Source of the DNA: Trileptium ribeirensis | Lineage: Eukaryota; Nematoda; Enoplea; Enoplida; Thoracostomopsidae | NCBI GenBank assembly: GCA_030248225.1 | Contig: JASANE010029356.1 | Coordinates: 124,001-188,000, forward strand | Length of the DNA stretch: 64,000 nt | Direction of reading: 5' to 3' | Part shown: piece by piece, positions 22,069-35,349 of the stretch | How the letters are laid out: each line of letters opens with the position of its first letter | Numbering within the stretch: position 1 is the stretch's first letter | Notes under the pieces: model-generated | Database searches by the model: none | Seen by the model: only the letters and a program-made list of their open reading frames with translations | Told to the model about the DNA's origin: nothing | Program-made: the position numbers and the translations under genes

Positions 22069-24150
22069 TTGAAGAAACTGCGTCAACAATGGTTATCTTG
22101 CGTCAAGAATTACTCATACAGGGGAAACTCACTGCCTAGCTACCACGGAATCGTTGTGCTGAAACAAAAATGTCGACGCAACCGAACACACTATGACCGG
22201 CCCCAACGTCCTCGCGATTTCGCAAAGCTACGGGAAATAGCTACGGCACACAACGTCAACGCCGCTCTTTCAGCACGGTTCTCAGTGCTTCAAGACAGTG
22301 AGCTTGCCATCAAACAGCATTGGTCCCACTGCAGAACCAACGTCACAAGCATCGTAAAAAGAACACTTCCCAAAATCCAACCCAATAAACGCGTTCAATA
22401 TGTGAATAATGAATCCGTAGCTGCCGGGACTAAGCTGCTGATCGAACCTACTCAAAGACATAATAACGTGCCACAACCTGCATACTGAGAAACAAGCTGC
22501 ATGACAATTTTGAAGATGACAGGCATACCTACATTACCGAAATTGCAGCTGAGCTAACGCATGCTTCTATGGCGAAGGCCTACGAAAAACACGTACCTCT
22601 AACAAGAAAAATTTCAAAACCTTGCCAACTTCAGTCAGCTTTTCAATCGTGCTGATCCATCAAATCCTCTGAATAATAACGATATGCTTCTGGAAGGGTT
22701 CTATTAGGTTAACTGTGCTGAGCTAAAAATCGGCGAGATATCAAAAGCCATAAAAAGCCTCATAAAGGTTGAGCAGCTGGTGAAGACGGAATCACTGTGT
22801 AACGCCGGAAAGTGCACAAGCCGCACAACATCCAAATGGTCGAAAGTCTCCTCCAATGATTGACATCGAAAATCTGCATAACAGAAACCATAGCTAATCA
22901 CCATCCAACCGTATTTTGAAATAGTTCTATAAAATGGAGACAAATCCCTATGTAGTAACTATCGGGTTTTTTACTATTACATTATCTTCAAAATAATTGT
23001 TGATTCATCGCCAACAGATTTAACACGCATGCTCTTCACGGCTAAACACGAGACGAACAATGCGGCTTCCGGCCGGGTTGCAGTACGATCGACCAAATCC
23101 GCAATTTTCGGTTGCTTTTAGAACAAAGACAATCAACCGTAGTTGTGTTCGTTGACTTCTAGGCGGCATTTGACTCAGTTCACAGAGATTCTTTGGTCTA
23201 GGTAATAGACGCTGACGGTCTACCAGAAAGAGTGGTCTCTATTATCAATGCTCTTTTCGAACCATAATATTACCATTATGAAATTAAGTCAGGTGTTAGA
23301 CAGGGCTTCATCGTGTCTACTATTCTATTTAACTATGCCGTTGGCTGGGTCATGCAGTCATCACTTGAACCGGACGGCAACGTTACAGTTAACTGTGAAG
23401 GGGATAACATCACCGATGTTGCTTACGCCGATGACATAATTATCGTCGCCGGAGCAACTGATAAAGTTAAACAAATGCTAGAGCGTGTTCGCGCAGCCAG
23501 CGCTTGCCTAGGGTAATAAAGCATCAATGAAAAACAAGGATTATGAGCTGTTGCATCGACTACCCCACAGCGATCACGCTAGAGACATTTGTGCTGGAAC
23601 ACGTTAACGAATATTGCTACCTAGAAAGGACGGGCTTGGCCGACAGTGAGATCGGCCGCAGAATAGCTAAAACGGGATCAGCGTTCTGGGGCTTGCACGG
23701 CCTATGGCAGTCAAACAACATCTTACTCGTGCCAAGCTAGGTGTCTACACGTTCAGTCTTGTTGTATGCCAGTGAAACATGGCCAGCTAAATAACGCAAT
23801 ATTGTGGAACAATTTCTTCGAAAACAGCCGTCAAAAAATGCGACGAGCTCCGCAAAACGGATCATTCTATCCTCCTAGTCGAAGTTCGCAAGGGAGTACG
23901 TTTTGCGCATGCTAGTCAATCGATGATCACGTCGATTACTCCTTGAAAAACAACCATCAAATCTGACTCGCCATGGAGACAGAGCGTTCATGACATGGAA
24001 GCGACAAATAAACGACACAGTATCAATATTCAGAAGAGCATTGCCCGCCTACTGGGCGTTTAACCAGGTCACTGTGCCATCAGAAGCAAATGTTAACAGA
24101 GAAAAGTGCAGAAGCATCACAAACATGAAAGAAACCCACAACTGAACACC
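22069..24150 (+). pseudogene. Broken LINE ORF2 (reverse transcriptase)
   Basis: A 5'-truncated non-LTR reverse transcriptase. Seen in order: a linker helix region (22,069-22,488); VVFVDF then AAFDSVHRD near 23,145-23,180 with an in-frame TAG at 23,160-23,162; GVRQGFIVSTILFNYAVGW; the catalytic AYADDI around 23,421-23,438; a DIRRRI-like stretch read as EIGRRIAKTGSAF; LYASETWP; and a C-terminal RLRW-type tail. The order matches endonuclease/RT LINEs common in flatworms and other invertebrates. Many stops and frame changes make it inactive. It lies on the strand opposite the host gene, in intron 4. Confidence 0.85.
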
Positions 24151-24202
24151 AGGTGAATATTCTTAGACAAACCAGCATGACCCATTGTGATGGCAATAAT
24201 TA

Positions 24203-24346
24203 ACAGTATTTCCCACAATTATAGACTGCCGCCTTACGAGCCAGCGAACAAAAAGAAATTATAAAATTTAAAAATGAAAATTTCTTTTTTCCGCGAGCAA
24301 AGGCGAGCGAATAGCGAGCGGGCAGCGGTCAATTATGGCGAGTAAT
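24203..24346. mobile_element. MITE-3 copy next to the LINE end
   Basis: Left end CAGTATTTCCCACAATTATA then GACTGCC, right end GGCAGCGGTCAATTATGGCG then AGTAAT. These are imperfect inverse copies typical of the family. Internal GCGAGCGAATAGCGAGCG words are present. It follows the recognisable end of the LINE. Confidence 0.6.
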
Positions 24347-24354
24347 ATTAAATT

Positions 24355-24600
24355 GGCCTGTCCACAGTGGGGACATCCACTTTCCTTTCCAAATCCCCCA
24401 TATTCGTGAGATTTTCCTTCATGCCCGTCCCCTCCTCCACTAGGCCGAAACCCCCCATGTTCAACTAATTCCAAAAAATTATTTTTTGTCTGAAAATTTA
24501 TGTTTTTTGTTTGCAAATTGCTTTTTAAACATTAATTACCACTATTTAAAATGCTGGAATATCGTTTTTTTAGCTTGAAAATACATTCATAGTAGTACAT
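24355..24600. mobile_element. MITE-1, partial copy
   Basis: Starts GGCCTGTCCACAGTGGGGAC and follows the MITE-1 sequence through AACATTAATTACCACTATTT, then leaves it near 24,600 before the second end. The right half is missing. Confidence 0.7.
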
Positions 24601-25499
24601 GCCCGCCTTTTCGAATTAAGATTTGCTTTATTTCTGTCCGTTAATTTGTGATAGCAGTAAAATTCGCTTCCACGATGCGTACTTAAGCATTGAAATAATA
24701 ATTTATAATAATTAAAACACATTTTTATTACTGAAAAACAAAATCGATCGTTTTCCGCGAGCAAATTAAAACCCTGACTATAATGCCAAATTTAGGTGCT
24801 ATTCTTCATATCAAATTACGTTAAATTCGTCAAAACGACATAAAGATCTGATTTAGATTTATAAAATTTACGACTTAGCCGGCGAGGTAGCATCGAAATC
24901 CGGTAAACTGTAGCCAGAGACCACGATACCAATATTGCGTTTCAAAATCTCGTCCATCGACAAATTATCGACATCTATAAGTATTGCACAATGGATTATA
25001 GCAACATTATTACAATCTCGAAATCTAACTAATCCTACTTGTTGTTCAAACATTCATCTGTGTATACGCGAGTGCCTGCGATTTCGAGGAAACTTGCTTG
25101 TCTCTTAACAATAAGTTCAATTCTTATATAGAGAACTACGAAGCTGTCTTGGTTACGGCCACGTTGAGCCCGCTCTGATCGTTAGGTAAGCATGAAAAAA
25201 TACTGAGAATGCAAAGAAACTCAAACTGAAGCGGTCAGTGGCATTTGATTCATCATAGATAGTTGCCGAAATAGAAATGAGCAACGAACAATCTTATAAG
25301 TTATTATCTATTTTTGCTTTAGTTTCCACCACTAACAGAAAAACATAGAAGCCGGAAATCTGTCAAATAATACACCACCTCTGGAAACAAACAAAGTCGA
25401 TAGCTACGCAAGAGTCTCTCAATTACATCAGACATTGTGTGTAAATATACAGCTGTTGTTGCATCAGATTCACCAGTAACTCACGAAAACATCAAATAA
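24601..25499. other. Intron 4 segment, no recognised feature
   Basis: AT-rich intron sequence with short open frames on the minus strand that match nothing I know. No clear element ends. Confidence 0.4.
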
Positions 25500-25693
25500 C
25501 AGTCACGGACAAAAATGAGTGCACTAAAAACAAACCAGAAACGCCAACGACCAAAACAAAGCAGCAAAACCAACGCTGATGTGTTTGTGACCGTGTATTT
25601 TTTGTTTTAAATTAAATTATATACGTTGTAACGTACGTTTGTAAACGAATATTGTTGCATTCATTTTTGTGCCCATATTTTTGTCCGTGACTG
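25500..25693. mobile_element. Small Tc1-like TIR element (194 bp)
   Basis: Begins CAGTCACGGACAAAAATGAG and ends with the inverse ATTTTTGTCCGTGACTG. CAGT-starting ends with GGACAAAA are typical of Tc1-type elements; the flanks do not show an obvious TA duplication. Single ends occur at 9,271 and near 27,541. Non-coding. Confidence 0.75.
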
Positions 25694-25766
25694 CAAGTGC
25701 GTCAAAACACGGTTGGCAAAAGAACGGCAACTATAATCGATAACGGATTTGAAAGATGTTATGATA

Positions 25767-26165
25767 CTGGGCTCTCCAAATTATGGGGGCTGGCATTTTT
25801 CGGTTCCCCCTGGTTCAAAACAGGTGCCCCCGGTTCATGCCACCTGGCAAAATTTTCGGCTCCACCCGGTTCAGCGCCTCTGGGAAAATTTTTTAGTTTC
25901 CAATCGGTCAAAGGTACAAAATATTTGATCAAAATTTATACAAAAATTCCGTTCTAAAGCCAAAAATTTTTCAAATTTTGTCAAAATTTGCTTCAAAATA
26001 GCTTTTTCTCATCATCAAAAACGTTTTGGCAGTGTTTCTGACACGATATTTAACCGTTTTTCTCTTGGCAAAATGCGCCCTGGTAAAATCGCGCGCCTCT
26101 CGGTTCGGAACCAGGGGGCCCTGTTTCATCCTCCTGGCAAAATTTTCAGCGAATGGAGAGCCCAG
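25767..26165. mobile_element. MITE-2, complete copy (399 bp)
   Basis: Begins CTGGGCTCTCCAAATTATGG and ends GGAGAGCCCAG, with TA directly outside both ends (possible TA target duplication). Internal order matches the copy at 8,015-8,400. Confidence 0.8.
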
Positions 26166-26876
26166 TAATACTAAATAACGAAAGAATGAATTAACAAAAT
26201 TGTAAGTAAAAAAACTGTTAAAAACGATCAAACGAAAAGAAATCACGACGGATATTCATCAAGCAATGATCATATTTCCAAAAAAATGTAGTTTTTACTA
26301 TTTAAACCGCTATACTAATAAGTCACAAGCTGTAACAAAATATTCAAAATTATAATTACATGGGGTCATTCGAAAAATTCAACTGAAAGAAAAAATTTGA
26401 CTGTGTACCGAGAAAAAATTCTTAGGTCCTCTTTTTTGACAAAAGGCCCAACGATTTTTTGACCATAACACGGCTCGAGTTACTAATTTTACAAAAATCT
26501 GAAAATGGACCTAATTAGTAAGTCGGAAAACGTTGTGAAACATTGTAAACCAATGAATTATACCTATATAGACTACATAACTGTCTCAAAAACGGGATTC
26601 CCTTGAATTGTTTTGAAATAGGAAGTGCACTCCCTGCCCAAAACGAACGACAGACTTTGTGCGAACATCGGACACTTCTCAAATAACAATTTTTTTCGAA
26701 ATCATTTAAAATTGTCTGGAACAGCATTGACATTTATATTATACTACGTGTTGTTTTTTATTTTCCCATCTACAAGTTCGATTATATTTATAGGGAACAT
26801 ACTATCAAACACTGCTAAATCAAAAGTGTCAAACCGTTTTCGAATAAACGTCAAATAAGTCTCGAACGAATTAAGA

Positions 26877-26901
26877 CGGTCATTTCAGGCAGGGACTGTA
26901 T
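26877..26901. repeat. Single MITE-3 end
   Basis: GACGGTCATTTCAGGCAGGG followed by ACTGTA, the right-end signature of the MITE-3 family. The matching left end is not recognised. Confidence 0.4.
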
Positions 26902-26987
26902 TTTGGTTGCTAATTGAAGTGATAACCGGTCCAATAATATGATGAATCTTCGATTCCCGAGCCTACGGAAAGTTCATATAAATCAAG

Positions 26988-27366
26988 TGGGCTCTCGATT
27001 CGTTGAAAATTTTGTCAGGGGTATGATCGAGGAGGGAGCTGGTTCGGAACCAGAGAAATTTTGCCAAGAGAAAAACGGTTAAAAATCGTATCAGACGCAC
27101 TGCCAAAACGCTTTTAATAGGAAATAGCTATTTTGAAGTAAATTTTGACAAAATTTGCGAAATTTTTTGCTTCAGAACGAAATTTTAATAAAAATTTTTT
27201 ATGTTATTTGGAAGTGCTTTTTACAAAGTGGAAACAAAAAAATTTCCAAGAGGTGATGAACTTGGGGAGGCCTAAAATGTTGCCAAACGGCACGAACCGA
27301 GGGGAACCCGGGTTTTTGCTAGGGAGAACTTTGAAATGCCAACCTCCCTCCAATTTGGAGGACTCA
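26988..27366. mobile_element. MITE-2, diverged inverted copy
   Basis: Starts TGGGCTCTCGATTCG and ends CAATTTGGAGGACTC. Inside are GGTTCGGAACCAGAG, GCCAAGAGAAAAACGGTTAA and GACAAAATTTGCGAAA boxes, in reverse order relative to the copies at 8,015 and 25,767. It lies about 0.8 kb from the full copy. Confidence 0.65.
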
Positions 27367-27817
27367 TAATCACCACCAACCGTCCAAACCAACACTTTAT
27401 AGATCAATAAACAAACCTATTCCAAAAGATTATGAGAAAACAGAGTCTTCAGGGAATCATCTCCTGCCAAAAGCCTACATTACTTAGTGTTTAGCATTTC
27501 TCTTACAAAACGATACGTGTTTTTTTTAATTTTCATCAGATCACGGACAAAATATGAAATTTAACCAGAATTCATCGTATGTTAAAGCACGAGATTAGAT
27601 GATATTGTCAAAAATTAACCAACATCCACATTTTGGCTATGAATTCAATAGCTGAACTATAAATTCAATAATTTTTTTATATTTTAAAGAGAAGATTTGC
27701 AAAAGAAATTAAAAGAAAAGAAAACGCTCCGTGTCGGAGTGGAATGTAAATCCACAAAAACTAAGTACGCATTTTACTATTGTAGTAAAACATTACAAAA
27801 CACGAATTAAGACTCAC

Positions 27818-28403
27818 CTTGTTTTCGTTTAATACCATGACGTGTAAGCGACGGCTTGCCAGTATCTGTTCGGTACGTAATTATCTTTTCTGTATTGGCT
27901 GAAGCGTTTGCATTAACGGTGGCAGAATCCGCGAAACTAACATTCGTAGACAACGATGAGTCGCCATTTAAAAGTGTAATCAGCTGCGAATTTTTCGGAT
28001 TATTTTTCCCAACAAGCCCGGGCTGAACAGAGTCAATAATACAGTTACTGTTCGGAATGTCTGCACGTTGAGCAATATTAGCGGGCTTGTATTCTCCATG
28101 AACGACCAATGGGGAAACACATGCCGTAGGCTGCATTTTTAACTCCAGCGACGCTGGATTGTTAACTGTTTGGATATAGCTTGTTTCCCTGATCATTGGT
28201 TGGCATGACACACCATTACTCAAGGCCCGTGGACAACAATTGTTGTTGAACTCTGAATTGCAATTATTATTGATCTTAACGTTAGGAGTCAGACATCGAC
28301 ACTGAAAAACATTTTGAGAGTCCAACATCGTTGCCTTAATATTTGGCTGACTTTGTGAAACAATAATTTGTTGCTTCGCTAAATCTTCGTGCTCAGAGCA
28401 TCT
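27818..28403 (-). CDS. SREBP: SREBP exon 4 (N-terminal, low-complexity)
   Basis: Acceptor TTTGTATGTTTATTACAG, donor GTGAGT; phase 0 in, 1 nt out. The frame is open over the whole 586 nt and continues with exon 5. The protein is rich in Ser, Asn, Gln and Thr (for example IIVSQSQPNIK and KINNNCNSEFNNNCC), as expected of the poorly conserved SREBP N-terminal region that carries transcription activation. It ends RHGIKRKQ, directly before the basic region. Confidence 0.88.
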
Positions 28404-28734
28404 CTGTAATAAACATACAAAATAACCCAAAAATTTTAAAGTTGAAGTCCACAATGGACTATTATAGTAGGCTTCAGAACATAAGATTCCAGATTTTCAA
28501 TATAAATGCTCATGTGATATTTATTTCACTTCGTAACCGTGACGTACACATTGATGGTTAAAAGTATGGATGCAGAATTCAATCTTGAGAGTCTTGTGGT
28601 ATACCCCAGACTATTATGTCCACGTGCGTTTATTGCCAGGTGACGACGCGAGCAAGCATTTTATGCGCAATGATAAATTTTACGGTGTACATCCGCCCGG
28701 CTAGTTTTTTCTACATATCTAACAAAAATAACAG

Positions 28735-31208
28735 GAACCAGAACCAGCAACCGGAACAATCCATTTAAACCGGATCCGGAACTGGAACCTGGTCTTCGTA
28801 ATTTATATATAGTAAAACAGATGAAGGAAGAAATAAAGGTATAGTGGATTTATAATGCATTAAAAATAACTTTTACATTAAACTTAATGTATTGTGATGG
28901 CATTATTGCCTTTCTGAAACTTTAAAGAGCGTGAGGAAGCTAATAATGTTTATTTATCCATCAGTATGTCGGTTTTTGGCCACCCAGAGCAAAAAATGTC
29001 CCACTATACACCTTGGCGTATACTGCGTCAAATCAAATGTGTGCTTACAAAGCTTGGAGCGTAGAATACACACTTTCGCTCTGTCTCCACTCGCGTCCCT
29101 TTACTACACATACGTTTGTTGCATGTCCTTCTGTAGGAAACTTAAAATTATTGGTTTATATGATTCTTAAAGAAAATAATAGATAGAAGGTAATTTTCTG
29201 ATCAGTGGTCAGAGACACTGTTTAGGCTGCGTTGGACAAACAGTGCCGTGAGTTGGATCATAATGATGATAACTTTCTAATCAGAATGCTATAAATGAGA
29301 CACACTGTGATGCTGCTCGCACAGTTTCAATAAATACAGTTCATTGCCAAGAAAGCAGTTTCTAGCTGCGTTGCAGATAACGTTAGTTTACTTCAATTTA
29401 GACTGATTTACCAAGTTTACAAGCGCAATGGCGGGTGCTTGACGCAATTTATATTAGCCAAGCATACCCTAAGTGCTTCTGCGTAAGCCATACTCTGTTA
29501 CCCAGTTGGACAAGTTTAATTCTTTTAGTAACCCGGAGACTTCTGAATGTGTAAAACAGCTGCTACAAGAATCAACTTGGCTTTGATTTGTTAACAAACT
29601 CCTGCAAGTTATTATGAAAAATTCCTACTGAAATTATGTGTCATACTTACGTGTCACACGTCAAATTGCTTAGTTAATCTTTTCTTTTGCTTGGTTTGAT
29701 TATTGTTTTAATATATATTACATATGTTTGGATCAGAGAAGAAGCAAAAATGTGGAAAATTTCAAACAAAATTTTTAAACCGGAATACCAGTTCCGGTAT
29801 GGTTTTTGCGCTTTGCCGGAACCGCAACCGGAACACTATTTTTGAATTCCGGTTACTCCTTGGTATCTAAGGAACGAATGACGATAGTCCCATGCGGTCT
29901 TTTGGTATAGTTTGGCCCTTCTAACCATATAGGTTCCCTCTAACCCAGCCACCATGGGGTACGTTAGGGCGGTTTTAGTAGGCCCTAAGCCCATCGAAAA
30001 CAACCGACAAGTCATCAAGTATTTGCGCAAGTCTCTAGCAGGGAGTAACCGGAATTCCGGTTCAGGCGAAAATCGTGTTCCGGTTGCGGTTCCGGCAAAG
30101 GGCAAAAGCCATACCGGAACCGGAATTCCGGTTTAAAAATTTTGTTTTAAATTTTCCACGTTTTTTGCTTCATCCTGTAATCCAAACATTATGTAATATA
30201 TATTAAAACAATAATCAAGCTCCAATACAACCAAGCAAAAGAAAAGATTAACTAACCAATTTGCCGTGTGAAACGTAAGTAGGACATATAATTTCAGTAG
30301 GAATTTTTCATAATAACTTGCAGGAGTTTGTTAACAAATCAAAGCCAAGTTGATTCTTGTAGCAGCTATTTTACACATTCAGAAGTCTCCGGGTTACTAA
30401 AAGAATTAAACTTGTCCAACTGGTTAACAGAGTATGGCTTGCGCAGAAGCACTTAGGGTATGCTTGGCTAACATAAATTGCGTCAAGCACCCGCCATTGC
30501 GCTTGTAAACTTGGTAAATCAGTCTAAATTGAAGTAAACTAACGGTATCTGCTACGCAGCTAGAAACTGCTTTCTTGGCAATGAACTGTATTTATTGAAA
30601 CTGTGCGAGCAGCGTCACAGTGTGTCTCATTTATAGCATTCTGATTAGAAAGTTATCATCATTATGATCTAACTCACGGGCATTGTTTGTCCAACGCTAG
30701 CCTAAACAGTGTCTCTGACCACTGATCAGAAAATTACCTTCTATCTATTATTTTCTCTAAGAATCATATAAACCAATAATTTTAAGTTTCCTACAGAAGA
30801 ACATGCAACAAACGTATGTGTAGTAAAGGGACGCGACTGGAGACAGAGCGAAAGTGTGTATTCTACGCTCCAAGCTTTGTAAGCACACATTTGATTTGAC
30901 GCAGTATACGCAATGGTGTATTGTGGAAGACATTTTTTGCTATGAATGTCCAAAAACCGACATATTTGATCGATAAATATACATTATTAGCTTCCTCAGT
31001 CTCTTTAAAGTTTCAGAAAGGCAATAATACCATCGCAATACATTAAGTTTAATGTAAAAGTTATTTTTAATGCATTTTAAATCCACTATACCTTCATTTC
31101 TTCCATCATCTGTTTTACTATATATAAATTTCGAAGACCAGGTTCCGGTTCCGGTTCCGGATCCGGTTTAAATGGACGGTTCCGGTTGCTGGTTCCGGTT
31201 CCGGTAAA
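28735..31208. mobile_element. Foldback element with ~1.1-kb inverted arms
   Basis: The left arm (about 28,735-29,860) and right arm (about 30,040-31,208) are inverse copies with few differences, separated by a unique spacer of about 180 bp. Both arms start with tandem CCGGAACCGGAACC-type words and a TTTAAACCGGATCCGGAAC block. They end with GGAACCGCAACCGGAACAC. Mirrored short open frames (28,931-29,170 plus; 30,741-30,953 minus) show the symmetry. No transposase is seen. Long inverted arms with terminal simple repeats resemble Foldback-type elements; this is inference. Confidence 0.88.
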
Positions 31209-31214
31209 TTTCGG

Positions 31215-31720
31215 TTAGGTTATTCCCTGGTCTCTAGATAACCAAACCATCGTAATCAACCTACCGGAAACCTATATAGACAATAATTCTTGATGACCTG
31301 TAGGCAATACGCAATCGAACAACTGAAGACAAACTATATTATTGAAAAGTCATGAAATATGATTGCTGGACTATTGTATTCAGCACGCCGAAAAACCTAT
31401 GTAGGCTTTTGCTGCAATACAATATGTAGGCTTTTGCTGCCATGTACCACTAAAAAATGACGACTGAATATTTTTTGGAGATCGGGTGCATTGACCATGA
31501 AACCAATGAAGATGACTGAAAAGAGGCAAAATACCCCTGCTGGAATCTAGAAAAGCAAATCAGCGTATTCAGCATGCCGAAAAACCTTTATATAAACTAT
31601 TTTTGATGCCGTGTACCAAATTACTGAAAACCGAGTATATGCGGGAAATCAGGTTGGCCTTAAACATATTGCAAACACATGAAAAGGCATGAAATATGTG
31701 CGCTGGACACCAAATCATTG
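31215..31720. repeat. CTAGATAAC satellite-like repeats
   Basis: Begins TCTCTAGATAACCAAACCAT and contains two to three related stretches with CTGAAGACAAAC, ATTCAGCACGCCGAAAAACC and ATGAAATATG words, shared with 0.9-1.7 kb. It abuts the right arm of the foldback element. Confidence 0.6.
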
Positions 31721-32998
31721 TATTCAGCGTTCAGAAATACCTATTAATACTATTCTTGATGTACAGCATGCAGTACATAATCAAATGAAAAAGCATTACA
31801 TAAAGCGTTCAACTAAAGGGCACATCGTCATCACAACAAAAAATTGTCATCCGTCATCCGGAAATGAGTTATGATTGACAGCGATAGATAAAAACGAATT
31901 TTTCGTTATTTTGCAATAGCGAAAGCAGTGAAAACTCCGCTCGTTCAGTTTCAATTAAGTGTTAAAAAATCTAAAAAGTTTTGCTCTATTTCGATCGTTT
32001 TTGTTTGAACAAAAATCGACCATTTTGCGATTATTATAACAAAGTTCGATCGCGTTAAAATATAAAGGTCATTTAAAAGATGTTATTTTGGGTTTAATTT
32101 GAAGAAGTTCGTTAAAACCAAAATCGATAGATTGCGACATCGTTCGATTTCGTTTGCGTTCAATTTTTGTGCACTTAATTCTGATTGTAGCTGTATGTAA
32201 AACCAGAGCCAAAACTAATCCAAATTGAACACTGGGCAACATAAGCAATTAGTCTCTTCTCGATAACCTTCGTACCAAGGATTCAAAACTTTTCTCAAAG
32301 AATTAAATATGTTATAAAAATTAAATTTAACTTCTATAATGATTGCTCTACATGGAAAGTGTGAACACGCTAAACATAATTAATAATATTATATAAAATA
32401 CAAAGTGTTGAGGAATCCTACGATGTTAAGACTAATGTAATTATGCATTATGTGGACACACGAACAAAATATATTGCTAATGGTCGTGATTTCGACGGGG
32501 TCCCGTAAATTCTAAATCATTCTCACCCACATGAAAGGAAACATGAAAGGAAACAAAAGGACCACCCAAATAAGTGTCGCAAGTAAAGAAATTCTTTAGT
32601 TGAATTAAAAAGCCTATACATCAGGTGAAACAGCTTAAAATTACATTATAAACATTTATTACCATTACTGATCTGTGACTTCCCTGTGCTTATTCTATAC
32701 GATTACATACAAGAAGGATTTCGGTATATTCCTGATAATAGTATCTCGATATAAGAATGACAACTAAAATTCATTTTGCCAGCCAAGCTACTGTCACGAT
32801 TTTGCTACTTATTTATCACATTGACATATTCTTGTGTTTTGGAAAATGTTGAAATGCCCAAGCGTATTAATTAAATAATGTTCATACCAACTTAATTAAT
32901 AATTACAGATAATGTTTAGCTGACAATGATTGACGAACCTCATGATTTTGGTTTATGGAAATGTCCGATTTCAAGTGACAACCAAAACCGCTGTACAC
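31721..32998. other. SREBP intron 3, left part, no recognised feature
   Basis: AT-rich intron sequence next to exon 3. At about 31,960-32,200 there are GTTCGATCG/CGATCG words and a GTGCACTTAATTCTGATTG run that may be a worn Tc1-like or MITE-3 end. Nothing firmer. Confidence 0.4.
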
Positions 32999-33111
32999 GT
33001 ACGAAATTTGTTGAGCTTTTAGCCCTTCGTCGCTACCGCTTAACATCGCAGTGTCGATTCTTTTATTTCTATCCAAACCGGACGCACTGACTGCGATTGT
33101 AGAGCTGTTTC
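32999..33111 (-). CDS. SREBP: SREBP exon 3 (probable)
   Basis: Acceptor ATATTTTTCTAG; it opens with 2 nt, matching the 1 nt left by exon 2. The frame reads NSSTIAVSASGLDRNKRIDT and on to KAQQISY. Two overlapping donors exist: GTACGT (better consensus, wrong phase) and GTGTAC 4 nt later (fits phase 0 of exon 4). I chose the phase-consistent one. The N-terminal region is not conserved, so the call rests on splice sites, frame and position. Confidence 0.6.
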
Positions 33112-33369
33112 CTAGAAAAATATACATCGTAGTTAAGTGTCACCTTTCTGTTCAATACGTTCGTTGTTTGTTTGTGACTTGAAACAGCATGTTTAACGTT
33201 ATAAATCGTGTGGGTTTTAATTTAGAGCCCACTTCACCATATTTTATTATTATTACAGTTTTAAAGTAAAGGGTTTCACGGTTTACAAACCCGAATACAA
33301 TTTCCACAGGGTCTGTCTTCATTATTGTTTGAGTTATGTTTTGCGCGCAGGATATCAATAATGTATATG

Positions 33370-34980
33370 TAATACTCGGGACGCTGCTGCAGTACGAAAC
33401 TTCCAAACGTAGTGCCCTTACGACACCGGGTAACCTCAACGGTGGATCGAATGTTTCGATTTTAATTAATTTTCCGCGGTAAGACCCAAGAACCTGCGGA
33501 ACTTAAAAAGCCGCAGGAGCGCTTCATGGGACGTGTTCGGATACCGCCGGATTGGTTGCTGACGTCGTCTTAGTGGTGCTACCTTTGAGTTCCCCAGGGA
33601 GGTTGGTTGCGTCACCTGTTCGCAGGACAAGCTGTCCATACCGCTATTCCCTATTCTGGTATTGGTTGCAAGGTTATTTTACGATTGAGAAAACGTCCCG
33701 TTGGGTAATATTAATATTTTCGTTTAGCCACAATGGCCCTACCAGGGTCCGACAGTACCTGTTTACTTAACGTCGGATCTCTTACTTCAAATTCACTAAT
33801 GGAGTGGCTGCCTTGTTTCTTATTCTCGAGCAAATTTAAATTCGCAGAGCTCTCGCGTTTAGATAATTTAAATATTCAATAGAACGGTCATGCATTGAAT
33901 TAGCCAGCGCAACACGTTGATGCTTGCGAGCTTTCGACGTCAGGCCTGAATGTGGTTCGGTGACATGGGGCGACGATTTCAAACTCCATATGCCTTGTCG
34001 CTACTCGTCTATCATTAATGAACGCGGAGACACAGTAGAAAATTTTTTCAATCGTTTATTGGTAAGCGTATCGAGCACATATTTACATATAGGTACACAC
34101 AATGGGTATTTCACAATACAACAATAATCAACACAGAGTTACACGGTACAGATTTAATTGATGTTGGGTCGAGTCAAATGCATTCCTTGGCGAACATACA
34201 CAACCGAGGGTAAGTTTTACTACATTCCGCGTAACTCAACACACCTACGGTACAACGGTTGCGCCAGCCCTACTTGATGGGGATCAGCTGATACAGCTAG
34301 ACGGGCGCCTCACGCTAAGTGTTCCGTGTTGTCGCTCGGGCAATCAGAGTCGGTTCAATTTCATATTAACCTTGGCTTGCGTCAACAACGCTTTATATTA
34401 CATTCAGCTTATTCAATAAAGTTTCATATTAAAACAAACTTAAAAGCGTTTATTTTTCGGATTAAAGACCGGCTTGAATAGACCGCTAATCAAAAACAAA
34501 TATCACATGTGGACGCAAAATTTAAGCTTAAAAGGGTTACCTCAACTTATTTACTGACGGACGCTCGCTATAAACATTACAGAAAACTTTCGTTAAAACT
34601 AGAATGATTTGTTTACCTGATCCGTATGAATTTGTCTTTAACCGAAGTGAAGCGGAACCGGCATATCTGCATATTTGGCTGACACGGAAATAAAAACAAA
34701 CGCATGGAAAGGAAGCTAAATGGGAGTTGGCCGCGGGAAAAGTGGTCCAGACTCGGGGCGCGGTAAGTATATGGAGGCAAGAACATCGGATTCGAACCCA
34801 TATCACTGAAGAATGTTTTGATATCGAATACCATGGCAGGAAGACGGAACCTTTTAAAGCGAACTCTCGGGCGAACCTCCTCGACAGTACGGCAGAAAAA
34901 GTAGTTTCGGGGGGGGCGCAATGGGTCAAGGGGTGCCCGTTCGGATGTATGCAAGAAAAATGTATTTAAAGGGGAAGAGC
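33370..34980. other. GC-richer intron segment of unknown origin
   Basis: This part of intron 2 is clearly richer in G and C than its surroundings and has several medium open frames on both strands (for example 34,537-35,044 minus). None resembles a known domain. GGGTAACCTCAAC at about 33,429 and GGGTTACCTCAAC at about 34,533 could be direct repeats around an insertion. A GGTTCGAATCC word on the minus strand near 34,792 resembles a Pol III B box, but I cannot fold a tRNA around it. Confidence 0.4.
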
Positions 34981-35349
34981 GTGGGTAAGTTTGTATAATG
35001 CAGTTTGGCTCATAACCAAATTCAGCTCCTCCGACAGGCATCAAAAACCATATTGCATTATACAGGACGTAATTTTAAAAAAAATCAAATAAGAACGACC
35101 AAAAAATTACCATAATATTACGGTTCTTGTCCAAATACATTAGCAGCATCCATCAACACAATTTTGCATATTTTCGCATCTATTCAACCACAAATCGAAT
35201 TCAAAATATTCGTTCCACCATTAAACAGTGTTATTAAACCCGGGAGCGAGCCATCCATGTCAAAAAGTAATTACACCTCTCGATCATCGATAATATACAA
35301 TGTCATTAAAGTGTTTAGGCACCAGTACCGTTACTATTGCGAACTTGCT

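Noticed and set aside
29954..30136. Short ORFs in the foldback centre as a transposase
   Set aside because: No transposase motif; the frames run into the inverted arms and mirror each other.
34745..34830. tRNA-like B box (GGTTCGAATCC) on the minus strand
   Set aside because: No A box, acceptor stem or cloverleaf could be traced around it.
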